From: Casp-actino8 sp044358015
GTDB lineage: Bacteria; Actinomycetota; Acidimicrobiia; Acidimicrobiales; Ilumatobacteraceae
Reading direction: 5' to 3'
DNA: 22,539 bases
NCBI GenBank assembly: GCA_044358015.1
Contig: JBIKOO010000027.1
Coordinates: 1 to 22,539, forward strand
Below the pieces are notes generated by a model. The model was not told the origin of the DNA and searched no databases. It worked only from the letters and a program-made list of their open reading frames with translations. Within the stretch, counting starts at the first letter, position 1. The number at the start of each line of letters is the position of its first letter. Shown here piece after piece: positions 1 through 7,200 of this stretch. The translations under genes and the position numbers were made by a program.

Positions 1-1
1 T

Positions 2-67
2 GGTGCAGTTTTGTCACCCACGTCCCTGGACAATGTTGGCGCCGGTACCTACTTGCTGTACTCCTGA
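2..67 (+). CDS. 3' tail of an unidentified upstream gene (partial)
   Basis: Frame 2 is open from the window edge to a TGA at 65-67 and would encode a 21-residue tail ending GAGTYLLYS. It has plausible composition and codon use. I do not recognise a family from so short a piece. After the stop, frame 3 stays open to a TAA at 165-167. Its second half also looks protein-like (ALDEVLYQINLIEDARRVAD), so the true gene end could be 167 if there is a +1 shift near 62-66. Neither frame is certain; the opposite strand offers no better candidate. Confidence 0.25.
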   Translation, partial: GAVLSPTSLDNVGAGTYLLYS

Positions 68-167
68 AAATCCGTTGCGCTATTCAACAATTAGTGCGGC
101 TGACGCCCTCGACGAGGTGTTGTATCAAATCAATCTCATTGAGGACGCCCGACGCGTCGCTGATTAA

Positions 168-348
168 AGGGGAAGTATTCATCTTCTCATTTCAAGTTCA
201 ATACACGGCATGATGGCCTCCGTGAAAGTGGCTTCATGTGCTCCTTGTTGGTTTCTTGGAGACGAACTTAACGAATCAGGAACAGCAAGGTGAGTATCTG
301 CATGACTCTTGAGTACTTTTTGCCCGAGTAGATCTTGTCTGTGGTCAA
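168..348. other. Apparently non-coding stretch upstream of the ROK kinase
   Basis: About 180 bases follow the last plausible stop of the upstream gene and precede the -10 box of the next. I see no tRNA, riboswitch or convincing terminator. The only small plus-strand ORF is at 210-293 (27 codons, containing a CAPC motif). It has no Shine-Dalgarno sequence and no TANNNT box close to its ATG, so I do not call it. A weak CACGG/CCGTG stem lies around 204-224. Confidence 0.4.
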
Positions 349-361
349 TAGCCTGTGAACT
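349..361 (+). promoter_or_regulatory. Leaderless -10 box for the ROK kinase
   Basis: TAGCCT at 349-354 is followed by GTGAACT and then the GTG start at 362, a 7-nt spacing that places the transcript start at or next to the start codon. No matching -35 box is seen at 17 nt. The same arrangement precedes six other genes in the window. Confidence 0.55.
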
Positions 362-1300
362 GTGACTCTTGAGAATGCAGGGCAGCCCGAGCTGGTGTCC
401 GAACTCATACCGTTAGCGCTTGCTATTGACATTGGCGGCTCAAAAATGGCAGTCGGGTTAGTGAATCGTCGGGGCGACATGCTTGATCGCGAGATTGCGC
501 GCACCGATAAAGACAAAAATGCCAACGATCTCTTTGAAATCTTGGCGGTGTTGATCAAGCGTCAATTCGCACGTGCGGAAGAACGTCATGGCGGCAAAGT
601 TGTAGTGGTCGGAATCGGTTCAGCTGGACCTATCGAAACAGATTGCGCCACGGTTTCACCGCTCAATATTCCAGCATGGCGACGTTTTCCTATGCGTGAG
701 GCCGTCCAAGATTTAGTCAACGTGCCTGTCTTTGGCGATCTTGATGCCAAAGCATTTGCGCTGGCCGAAGGATGGCTAGGAGCCGCCAAGGGAGAGTCCA
801 ACTTTATTGGCATGGTGGTTAGCACCGGAGTCGGTGGTGGCATCGTGCTTGATGGGCGCATGCTTGATGGTGCTTCGGGTAACGCTGGACATATAGGACA
901 CGTGATTGTGAATCCCGATGGTCATCGATGCGTATGTGGAGCCCGGGGATGTCTTGAAGCTGAAGCCTCGGGAACAGCGATTGAAATGATTACTGGTCGC
1001 CCGGCTACCGAGCCGTCGTATGAAATTATGCAACGCACCGGTCGCATGGTTGGCATAGCAGTTGCAAGTATGTGCAACTTCTTTGATCTCAATCTTGCAG
1101 TCGTTGGCGGATCAGTGGCACTTGGCTTCGGGCCGACATTTTTTGCGGCAGCGCAAGAGGTCATGGATGAACATTGTCGGCTGAGTTTTTCAGAAGGTGC
1201 GCGTATTGTGCCAGCTCGCTTAGGTGATCGAAGTCCAATTATTGGTGCTGCTGCGGTTGGCTGGCGTGGGTTGAATCGGCAAAATTCAGCCGACAGTTAG
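362..1300 (+). CDS. ROK-family sugar kinase (glucokinase-like)
   Basis: ATP-dependent kinase of the ROK (repressor/ORF/kinase) family, probably phosphorylating glucose or a related sugar in the cytoplasm. There is no N-terminal DNA-binding domain, so it is a kinase and not a repressor. The phosphate-binding motif DIGGSK is at 23-28, GVGGGI lies mid-protein, GHIGH is at 176-180, and the ROK zinc site CxCGxxGCxE is at 190-199 (C190, C192, C197). The catalytic Asp is D128. The surrounding motif reads GDLDAK where glucokinases usually have NDAN, so the flanking Asn residues are lost and substrate specificity may differ. At 312 residues it has the usual length. The GTG at 362 is chosen because a TAGCCT box lies 7 nt upstream; GTG 395 is a possible alternative. 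The gene converges on the DUF418 gene and overlaps its stop. Confidence 0.85.
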   Translation: MTLENAGQPELVSELIPLALAIDIGGSKMAVGLVNRRGDMLDREIARTDKDKNANDLFEILAVLIKRQFARAEERHGGKVVVVGIGSAGPIETDCATVSPLNIPAWRRFPMREAVQDLVNVPVFGDLDAKAFALAEGWLGAAKGESNFIGMVVSTGVGGGIVLDGRMLDGASGNAGHIGHVIVNPDGHRCVCGARGCLEAEASGTAIEMITGRPATEPSYEIMQRTGRMVGIAVASMCNFFDLNLAVVGGSVALGFGPTFFAAAQEVMDEHCRLSFSEGARIVPARLGDRSPIIGAAAVGWRGLNRQNSADS

Positions 1301-2415
1301 CCACCAATCGCGCGGTAGAGACGCTCGACAGGACCTTGGCCAAAATGATGTTGCCACCACGAGGCAACGGTGATGGCGAAGACCCAAAAGCCAGTGGCAA
1401 AGATGAGAGCAGTATCTAGACCACTTGATGAAATCAGGTGCGACCAATCAACGAAAATGTAAAAGACGAGGACGTGCAGTAGGTACAAACTCAAGGTGAG
1501 TTGACCGCTTCGTTGTAGGTGAACAACCAATTTTTTGTGCTGATGTTTCTCGGCTAATTGACTGATCACGATGAAGGCGATCACTGCGATTGCGGCCGTG
1601 CTGACGGTGTAGAGCAGGCTGCGATTCAATGGATGCAGCGAGGTCAACCAATAGACAATTTCGTTTGAACGTAAATCAAAATGATCAAGAATCGCGCTGA
1701 CGGAATAGCACAGGACAATCAGTGCGAAACACAACATCAAGATGGCACGACGTTTGGTCTTGACCAGCTCGAGGTTTCGGCCCATCACAATTCCTATGCA
1801 GAAAAATGCCAGCCAAGGAAATACTGGATGGGTGTAATCAACAAAAACTCGCAGAATGAGATCGGTGAATGAGTCAATCGATCGTGGGTGCAACCAACTC
1901 GTGGAGTGCCCGGACTTTTGTCGAGAGGCCTCCCAAGTTGCGATTGCGGTACCCGAAAGCGCCGTTGCAAGGGCAATCAAGCTAATTGAACGGGACTTCC
2001 ACATAATGAAAATCGCGCTGAGCATGAAATAGGCACCGTAATAAAACAGAATTGTTCCGGGCCACGCATGATTTAAGAGATAGCCACTAAAGAGAAGTAC
2101 TACTCCTCGTCGAAGCAGTCGCATTCGATGCTTGGCGACGTCTTGGTGGTTCTCATATACCTTGCGCGAAAACAGAGCTGTCCCGATTCCGGCAACAAGA
2201 ACAAATGTTGCGGCAAAGCGGGCACTCAGGACTCCCGTGTATACATGAAAGATTCGATGCCACAAATCATTGCCAATTCGCCAATCATTTAGCGTGCCAT
2301 GAAAGTTCATCACCACAACACCGATGAGAGCAATAGCCCGCGTGACATCTAGTCCGATCCGGCGAGTAGTTCCAAAACTCGTTGAACCGCCGGCAGGATG
2401 ATTGAAGTCATTCAC
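1297..2415 (-). CDS. DUF418 (YeiB-like) multipass membrane protein
   Basis: A 372-residue integral membrane protein with about ten hydrophobic segments. The N-terminal part starts with RRIGLDVTRAIALIGVVVMN, typical of DUF1624/HGSNAT-like acyltransferase folds. The C-terminal part (GQLTLSLYLLHVL, then FGQGPVERLYRAI) matches the DUF418 C-terminus. The function of this family is unsettled; transmembrane acyl transfer to a sugar or envelope component is a reasonable inference from the fold. The start is GTG at 2415, 6 nt after the stop of the racemase-like gene, so the two are probably co-transcribed and may share an envelope-related role. No good Shine-Dalgarno is visible. The 3' end overlaps the ROK kinase stop by 4 bases. 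Confidence 0.75.
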   Translation of the reverse strand: MNDFNHPAGGSTSFGTTRRIGLDVTRAIALIGVVVMNFHGTLNDWRIGNDLWHRIFHVYTGVLSARFAATFVLVAGIGTALFSRKVYENHQDVAKHRMRLLRRGVVLLFSGYLLNHAWPGTILFYYGAYFMLSAIFIMWKSRSISLIALATALSGTAIATWEASRQKSGHSTSWLHPRSIDSFTDLILRVFVDYTHPVFPWLAFFCIGIVMGRNLELVKTKRRAILMLCFALIVLCYSVSAILDHFDLRSNEIVYWLTSLHPLNRSLLYTVSTAAIAVIAFIVISQLAEKHQHKKLVVHLQRSGQLTLSLYLLHVLVFYIFVDWSHLISSSGLDTALIFATGFWVFAITVASWWQHHFGQGPVERLYRAIGG

Positions 2416-2421
2416 GAAGAA

Positions 2422-3366
2422 TTAGACCCAGTCAATACGATCAACTGTGGTGGTAATCAATGGGCGCTGAACATCTATGTGGTCACCGATGTTTGGCGTA
2501 GGTTGACCGCTAGGAATAAAACACATTGATGTATGCATATGAGGAGCTTCAACAAGTTGCATTCTTTGGCGAGCAAAATGAAACGGGCTGGCGTTGTCTG
2601 TTAAAGGTGCAACTCCATGACTGGAGCCGCAGCCGACCATTATCAATGTTCCGTTTTCAGTGATCTCGGCACCGCGATAACCAACTCTTTGGCCAGTGGT
2701 AACCGGCAAAGTTTCAAGAACATCGGCAGTCAATTTGAGTGCAGTCTTGTCGCCATGCCACAAAGAAGTTCCGAGACGTAAAAACCACTGTCGTTCAGGG
2801 TACCGCGATTGCAGATCGGCAAAATCATGTGGCTTAATGTGGCTCACCCAAGCTGGCAAAGATGGGTCAATGATGGAGAGTAAGTTTTCGATCTCAAGGC
2901 GATGCTCGATGGACGTACCCACCAGCGGGGGATGAATTGAAACTCCGAGCACCTGAAGATTGTTTGCGCGACACTGTTTGATCAATTCAGGCACGTCACC
3001 AATTGATGCACCGTAACGATTCATTGACGATCGAATCTTGACCACGACATTTCGTGGTTTCCCCGCCGCTGCTGTGATGTGAGCCAGCGAGCCAACGGTC
3101 AAAATTGCATCGGCACGAAGATCATGGGGTACTTCAAGTGTCGGAGTGAGCACCATCGGAGTCGCGGCGGTCGGGATCGATCCCACTTCAAAGACCGTTC
3201 CGACGGCGAGAGTGGAAGCGATTCGGGCGGCTCGTTCAGCAAGCCAATCACGACCGAATCCGTAACCGTTGCCCTTGACCACTGGGATAAGACCCGAGAC
3301 GGTGGAGGTCAATGATTCGACCTGCTGATTCCAGGTATCAGAGTTGACGGTCAGAACAAGGGCCAC
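2422..3366 (-). CDS. Alanine-racemase-like PLP protein, short and atypical
   Basis: A fold-type III PLP protein related to alanine racemase. The PLP-lysine motif is VVKGNGYGFG with K31, followed by a TIM-barrel-like region with KIRSSMNRYG (compare the usual VDTGMxRxG). The C-terminal part is reduced: 314 residues against about 360-380 for Alr. Where Alr has the catalytic Tyr in GYADG, this protein appears to read GCGSSHG (C246). The distal segment (HMHTSMCFIP, then IDVQRPLITTTVDRI) only loosely matches the VGRxSMD region. Racemase activity is therefore doubtful; an altered substrate or a PLP-binding role is possible. The GTG start at 3366 is supported by TAGCGT 7 nt upstream. It leads a probable two-gene unit with the DUF418 gene and is divergent from the DUF4395 gene. 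Confidence 0.75.
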   Translation of the reverse strand: MALVLTVNSDTWNQQVESLTSTVSGLIPVVKGNGYGFGRDWLAERAARIASTLAVGTVFEVGSIPTAATPMVLTPTLEVPHDLRADAILTVGSLAHITAAAGKPRNVVVKIRSSMNRYGASIGDVPELIKQCRANNLQVLGVSIHPPLVGTSIEHRLEIENLLSIIDPSLPAWVSHIKPHDFADLQSRYPERQWFLRLGTSLWHGDKTALKLTADVLETLPVTTGQRVGYRGAEITENGTLIMVGCGSSHGVAPLTDNASPFHFARQRMQLVEAPHMHTSMCFIPSGQPTPNIGDHIDVQRPLITTTVDRIDWV

Positions 3367-3379
3367 GGCAATGACGCTA
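3367..3379 (-). promoter_or_regulatory. Leaderless -10 box for the racemase-like gene
   Basis: On the minus strand TAGCGT (3374-3379) is followed by CATTGCC and the GTG start at 3366. The spacing is 7 nt and there is no room for a ribosome binding site. The identical hexamer, spacing and GTG start occur at 15886-15901. Confidence 0.55.
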
Positions 3380-3421
3380 CCGAATGATGGCGAATTGGCG
3401 TTTCATGCTGGATATTTAAAG

Positions 3422-3438
3422 CCGACTTGTTAAGTCGG
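3422..3438. promoter_or_regulatory. Palindrome overlapping the -35 of the DUF4395 promoter
   Basis: CCGACTTgttAAGTCGG is a perfect 7-bp inverted repeat with a 3-nt centre. It covers the TTGTTA -35 hexamer (3427-3432) in the divergent region 3367-3461. Size and placement fit an operator for a dimeric repressor; no regulator gene is adjacent. Confidence 0.4.
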
Positions 3439-3461
3439 GAATTGGCTTCTAGCCTGTCGGC
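3427..3461 (+). promoter_or_regulatory. Promoter of the DUF4395 gene (leaderless)
   Basis: TTGTTA at 3427-3432, 17 nt spacer, TAGCCT at 3450-3455, then 6 nt (GTCGGC) and the ATG at 3462. This is the most complete -35/-10 pair in the window and predicts a transcript starting at the start codon. Confidence 0.6.
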
Positions 3462-3959
3462 ATGAGCGGTCGACTTTTCGGTTTTCCAAATCCTGTCAAC
3501 GAACGGTCGGCGCGCTGGGTGGCGACCGGAGTTGTGGTGCAAGCGGTGCTCTTTCTGATTGTGCGCCAAGGGTGGGTGCTGATTCCCTTGGCCTACGGCT
3601 TTACCGCCCGAGTACTCACCGGTCCGAAGTTGAGTCCGCTCGGGCAATTGTCGACACGCGTTCTGACCCCAGCGATGAAAGGTGAAGGTCGCCTTGTGCC
3701 AGGTCCGCCCAAGCGTTTCGCTCAGGGTATTGGCTTGGTGTTTTCGGTGGGTGCGACCATTGCTTGGTTCGCCGGGGCGCAAACTGTCGCCATCGTTTTG
3801 ATCGCTGGTCTCACCATTGCCGCCAGCCTTGAAGCGTTTGTGGGATTCTGCTTGGGCTGTGTGATCTTTGGAAAGTTGATGCGCTTAGGAGTCATTCCTG
3901 AGTCTGTATGTGAAGACTGCAACGACATTTCACGCCGACTTGCCCGCCCGAATATCTAA
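3462..3959 (+). CDS. DUF4395 membrane protein
   Basis: A 165-residue protein recognised as DUF4395 from FPNPVNERSARWVA near the N-terminus, PLAYGFTARVLTGPKLSPLG, and CLGCVIFG. It has about four hydrophobic segments and is likely an inner-membrane protein. Two CxxC motifs are visible: C130/C133 in the last membrane segment and C150/C153 in the C-terminal tail. DUF4395 genes are often found beside thioredoxin- or rhodanese-like genes, which suggests thiol/disulfide or sulfur chemistry, but no such partner is next to it here. The start is set by the ATG directly behind a TTGTTA-N17-TAGCCT promoter. It is convergent with the mftF operon, separated by a 70-bp palindromic repeat. Confidence 0.8.
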   Translation: MSGRLFGFPNPVNERSARWVATGVVVQAVLFLIVRQGWVLIPLAYGFTARVLTGPKLSPLGQLSTRVLTPAMKGEGRLVPGPPKRFAQGIGLVFSVGATIAWFAGAQTVAIVLIAGLTIAASLEAFVGFCLGCVIFGKLMRLGVIPESVCEDCNDISRRLARPNI

Positions 3960-3960
3960 T

Positions 3961-4030
3961 CCCCTTAGTTTTTCTGGTGGCAGAAATGAGTGGTTTTACA
4001 GCAGTTTTCGCCACCAGAAAAACCAAGGTT
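3961..4030. repeat. 70-bp palindromic repeat, copy A
   Basis: It fills the gap between the DUF4395 stop (3957-3959) and the mftF stop (4032). The outer arms are perfect over 14 bp: GTTTTTCTGGTGGC at 3968-3981 against 4010-4023. The reverse complement aligns without gaps to 16791-16860, about 55 of 70 positions identical by my count. The inner part is poorly paired compared with copy B. It may act as a bidirectional transcription stop between the convergent genes, but the T-run lies 5' of the outer stem, so it is not a canonical intrinsic terminator. Confidence 0.75.
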
Positions 4031-4031
4031 G

Positions 4032-5390
4032 TTAATCGAACTTGGGTGTGAGGGCGCCGAGGTCGCGGGTTGCGAGGACGCCTTTCCAGACGCCCGTTCC
4101 GTAGGCGACATCGTCAGCAAGTTTGAGTGCGCAATACGTCACCGGATCAACCTTGGGCTTTTTTGAAAACCAACTGGTGAGAGATGGCAGAACTATCGCG
4201 GCCAACATCACGCGACGACCACGTCGGCTGACGAGGGCAATCACGAAAGCGATGGGCCACCATGTGCGCGTGATCGCTTGAGCAATCATGCGACCGGCAT
4301 GAAGGTTGCCGCGCCCCGCGAGTCGCAAAGCAAGTAGTCGTGAATTGGGCTGAGAACTGATTTTGCGTTCAAGCGCAATGGTTGAACCAGCACCAATTGT
4401 TAAGCCGATGATCGGATGGCCGATCGCGAGTGCAGTCCAAGCCAATGCACTCCAACGATTGATGCGCAGTGGTGTTGCGGCGCCACGATGATGTTGGTCG
4501 AGCGGCGATGCTGCCGAACCATATGAAACTCGTTGTTTCCAGGCGTCAAGTAAAGAACTGCGTGGAGCGTGTTGAACAACGACCGATGGCTCGTAGCGAC
4601 AAACCGTTCCAGATTCAAGCAGACGCCACACAAGATCAACATCTTCGCCGTAGCGAAGTGATTCGTTAAAACCATGATGTTCTCGGAGAAGATCGGTGCG
4701 AATCATGAGAGCGGCTGTTGGTACATATGAGACTCGTGAATTCATTCGGATACATGCAGGTTCTGAACCGAGATCTAGCGGAGATTCGAGTTCTTCATAA
4801 CGATGCAACAAAGTTGTGCCTGATTCACTCGCGACTCGTGGGGCTATCAATCCAACTGAAGGTTCTTGGAAATGAGCGAGCAAGGTGATCCATGACTCAT
4901 CAAATAATGACGTGTCGGCATCCAGAAAAAATGTGACCTTGGTTGTGATGTGAGGAAGAGCAGCGTTTCGAGCCACCGCTGGACCACCAGCGGTATCGCG
5001 ACGAATGATTTGTGCACCGTCAATGTCGGCCAGTGCAAAACTTGAGCCGTCGTCGACGATGAAAACTTTGTGTGCCGCAGAAAGTTTGCTGATGAGTTGA
5101 CTAAGGTGATCGGTGGATTCATTGTGAACAGGGATAACGACGGTGACTTCATTCGGTGGCAGTGAATGCGACATTGAATCAAGAATGGGATGGATGGCGC
5201 CTGCATCAAGTAGGCGGATGATGGTGCTGGCCGCATTCGACGAAACCTCGCCCTGATTTTCAAGAGTTTCGAGTACTGGTCGTGCTGCTGACGAAAAGCG
5301 AAAGACTTTCAGCGGTGAACCGGCGACGACGGTGTCGCCCTCGTTGCTGGTTCGTCGCCACCACGATGAATCAATCTGATATCGAGTCAC
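4032..5390 (-). CDS. mftF: Mycofactocin biosynthesis glycosyltransferase MftF
   Basis: A family 2 glycosyltransferase that in mycobacteria adds the beta-1,4-glucose chain to premycofactocin. Residues 1-75 form the N-terminal domain typical of MftF (SPLKVFRFSSAA, with a PqqD-like appearance). The GT-A core follows: VTVVIPVHNES at 82-92, VDDGS near 112, DAD at 157-159 (metal/UDP-sugar site) and GEDVDLVWRL from 248. Hydrophobic segments in the C-terminal third suggest membrane association. The length of 452 is close to mycobacterial MftF (about 470). The GTG start at 5390 abuts the mftE stop with no gap. It is the last gene of the operon. The combination with mftE makes the assignment firm; mftA-D are not in the window. 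Confidence 0.88.
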   Translation of the reverse strand: MTRYQIDSSWWRRTSNEGDTVVAGSPLKVFRFSSAARPVLETLENQGEVSSNAASTIIRLLDAGAIHPILDSMSHSLPPNEVTVVIPVHNESTDHLSQLISKLSAAHKVFIVDDGSSFALADIDGAQIIRRDTAGGPAVARNAALPHITTKVTFFLDADTSLFDESWITLLAHFQEPSVGLIAPRVASESGTTLLHRYEELESPLDLGSEPACIRMNSRVSYVPTAALMIRTDLLREHHGFNESLRYGEDVDLVWRLLESGTVCRYEPSVVVQHAPRSSLLDAWKQRVSYGSAASPLDQHHRGAATPLRINRWSALAWTALAIGHPIIGLTIGAGSTIALERKISSQPNSRLLALRLAGRGNLHAGRMIAQAITRTWWPIAFVIALVSRRGRRVMLAAIVLPSLTSWFSKKPKVDPVTYCALKLADDVAYGTGVWKGVLATRDLGALTPKFD

Positions 5391-6050
5391 TCAAGAATTC
5401 CAATGATCAAAATCGGCTAGTAAGTCGTGGGTCCACTTATCAAGAAGTGAGAATCCTTCCGAGGCTGTTGCCCGCGTCGGATCACCTAGAACACCGTTTT
5501 GACTCACGGCACGAATACCGCCTATGCGCAGTGCGTCAATAATTTGAGAAAGCGGTTGAGTGTTGCCTGATTCGGCGAGAGTCATATCGACATCGAATGG
5601 AGACAGTGCCAACATCACTGAAGTTTCTGCATGGCCAGCGTGTGTATCGGTGTCGCTCACTCCTGAGGGAGACCAGAAAAGGACATTCTGTTGGTCATGG
5701 TCGAGAATCTTCTTGGCGGCTTGAATCGCTTGTGAGTTACCACCATGGCCATTCACAAAGATCACGCCACGACACCAGGTAGCCGATCGAACAATTTCAA
5801 TCAACATTGATGTCGTTGTTTCGGTGCCAATAGAAAGCGTTCCGGAGAAACCTGAATGTTCACCACTTGCTGTGATCGTCAATGGGGGAGATAGGTAGGT
5901 TTGCGATCGCAATGTGGTGAGACGTTGGCTCAGTTCAAGTGCGATACGGGTGTCGGTGTCAAAAGGTAGATGTGGACCATGCTGCTCCCATGAACCAACT
6001 GGCACAACTAAGACGGGGCGACTTAATCGCACCTCGTCGGCTTGGGTCAT
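5391..6050 (-). CDS. mftE: Mycofactocin creatininase-family peptidase MftE
   Basis: A metal-dependent creatininase-family amidohydrolase. In the mycofactocin pathway MftE cleaves the MftC-modified precursor peptide to release the Val-Tyr-derived core. Metal-ligand motifs are visible: GSWEQHGPHLPFDTD at 19-33 (E22, H24, D33), VNGHGGN, and a HAGHAETSVM segment carrying the later His/Glu ligands. The length of 219 residues is normal for the family. I place the start at ATG 6048-6050, which overlaps the etfB TGA as ATGA, a translational-coupling arrangement; an in-frame extension to 6065 is less likely. The mftF neighbour separates it from ordinary creatininases. Confidence 0.88.
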   Translation of the reverse strand: MTQADEVRLSRPVLVVPVGSWEQHGPHLPFDTDTRIALELSQRLTTLRSQTYLSPPLTITASGEHSGFSGTLSIGTETTTSMLIEIVRSATWCRGVIFVNGHGGNSQAIQAAKKILDHDQQNVLFWSPSGVSDTDTHAGHAETSVMLALSPFDVDMTLAESGNTQPLSQIIDALRIGGIRAVSQNGVLGDPTRATASEGFSLLDKWTHDLLADFDHWNS

Positions 6051-6853
6051 GACTGATAGCCCCACTCGCGCAATTTGTTCATAATCAATTCAGCCGCTTC
6101 GCGAGGCTCAAGATGAACAGTTTCGCCATGACCTTTTGCTGATGAGGTGTCAGTAATTTGTTTGACACGATCAAGGGCCGAAGTTCCGACCGGGGCTGCA
6201 ACGGCGCGAGAACGCGGTCGATACGGGCGAATGGGTGCAATGTCAATTGCGGTGGGGCTCGCTGAAACAACTGAGATGTCTTGTTTCTTGGCTGCCATCG
6301 AACCTTTGAGCGATGCTCGGCGTAAACGCGCTGTCGAACCTTCAACAGAAATGACTGCGGGTCCGTGAATCTCAAGCCGTTCACGACGACCGCCATCAAG
6401 ACGTCGCAATGCAGAGATCGCTTGTTGTGCATTAGCCGGAATTTCAATTTCAACGAGACCAAGAGCCTGATCACAGGAAAGCTGAGCGGCGATAAACGCG
6501 GGAACTGAACCTGAGCCGCGATCTACCGAGTAATCGCCGCACCAAATCAGTGAACAATTCGCGACGATGGGGGCGATTGCACGAGCGATTGCTTCGCTGT
6601 CAGTTGCACGATCAATGTCAACGCGCACTGCGTGGTGTGCACCACGAGCCAACGCATCGCGTAAGACGATGTCGGAGCCAACTGGGCCAGCGGTGACAAC
6701 GATGATTTCCTCTTGGGTATGTTCACCCACCCGCAGTGCGTATTCAAGGGCGGCTTGATCGGCATACGAAATACCCATGAAACGTTCATCAGGTTGATCA
6801 GCGTCCGGTTGCCCTGAGGCGTTAATCCATTTCAAACACACGGCGATCGTCAT
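6047..6853 (-). CDS. etfB: Electron transfer flavoprotein beta subunit (FixA/EtfB family)
   Basis: Beta subunit of a heterodimeric ETF, which binds AMP or a second FAD and shuttles electrons from dehydrogenases to the quinone-reducing partner. The start MTIAVCLKWI at 6853 matches the family N-terminus; an upstream extension of 35 residues is basic and not ETF-like. Visible family features are ERFMGISYADQAALEYAL, an IIVVTAGP strand, and ALARGAHHAVRVD. The C-terminal part diverges from classical ETF beta, which fits the view that this ETF forms its own subgroup accompanying mycofactocin genes. At 268 residues it is of normal length. Its stop overlaps the mftE start; the ferredoxin stop lies 11 nt upstream. 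No strong Shine-Dalgarno is seen. Confidence 0.82.
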   Translation of the reverse strand: MTIAVCLKWINASGQPDADQPDERFMGISYADQAALEYALRVGEHTQEEIIVVTAGPVGSDIVLRDALARGAHHAVRVDIDRATDSEAIARAIAPIVANCSLIWCGDYSVDRGSGSVPAFIAAQLSCDQALGLVEIEIPANAQQAISALRRLDGGRRERLEIHGPAVISVEGSTARLRRASLKGSMAAKKQDISVVSASPTAIDIAPIRPYRPRSRAVAAPVGTSALDRVKQITDTSSAKGHGETVHLEPREAAELIMNKLREWGYQS

Positions 6854-6864
6854 AACAAAATCAC

Positions 6865-7200
6865 TCAGGTGCGATGGAAGACGATGCCAAAGCCGCCTTC
6901 GGGATAGGTCCAGGTAATTGCTCCTGCCTCGTTGCAGACGAGATAACACGTGCCGCACTCAAAGCAGTTTTCATAGTTAAACAAAATGCCGCCATCGCTG
7001 GTTGGTACAAAGAGATTTGCCGGGCAAGCCACGACGCATTCACGGGTTGTGCAACCTCGACAAGAGTCGCCATTAACGGTGATGTGCGCACGTTCATGAA
7101 TTCGGAACTCGGCAGTTTCAATACGTTCCTGGAATGACATTTCGGCCCATGTGGTATCGCGCTCAATGTTGGAGGCGGCGCGCAATGATTCAAGAGACAT
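6865..7200 (-). CDS. fixX: FixX-like ferredoxin of the ETF:quinone oxidoreductase
   Basis: A small iron-sulfur protein that pairs with the FAD subunit encoded just upstream to form a split ETF:quinone oxidoreductase. The C-terminal segment CFECGTCYLVC with C79, C82, C85 and C89, followed by WTYPEGGFGIVF, is the FixX / ETF-QO ferredoxin signature. A second set, C47, C50, C55 and C59, is also complete, so two [4Fe-4S] clusters are possible, whereas E. coli FixX keeps only part of the first set. It is 111 residues long. The ATG at 7198-7200 shares one base with the TGA of the fixC gene (TGATG), indicating coupled translation. Confidence 0.85.
   Translation of the reverse strand: MSLESLRAASNIERDTTWAEMSFQERIETAEFRIHERAHITVNGDSCRGCTTRECVVACPANLFVPTSDGGILFNYENCFECGTCYLVCNEAGAITWTYPEGGFGIVFHRT

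Noticed and set aside
210..293. A 27-codon plus-strand ORF with a CAPC motif
   Set aside because: No Shine-Dalgarno and no -10 box near its ATG; it could be chance.
3968..4023. Copy A of the palindrome as a canonical intrinsic terminator
   Set aside because: The T-run precedes the outer stem and the inner stem is poorly paired, so the standard stem-then-T layout is missing.
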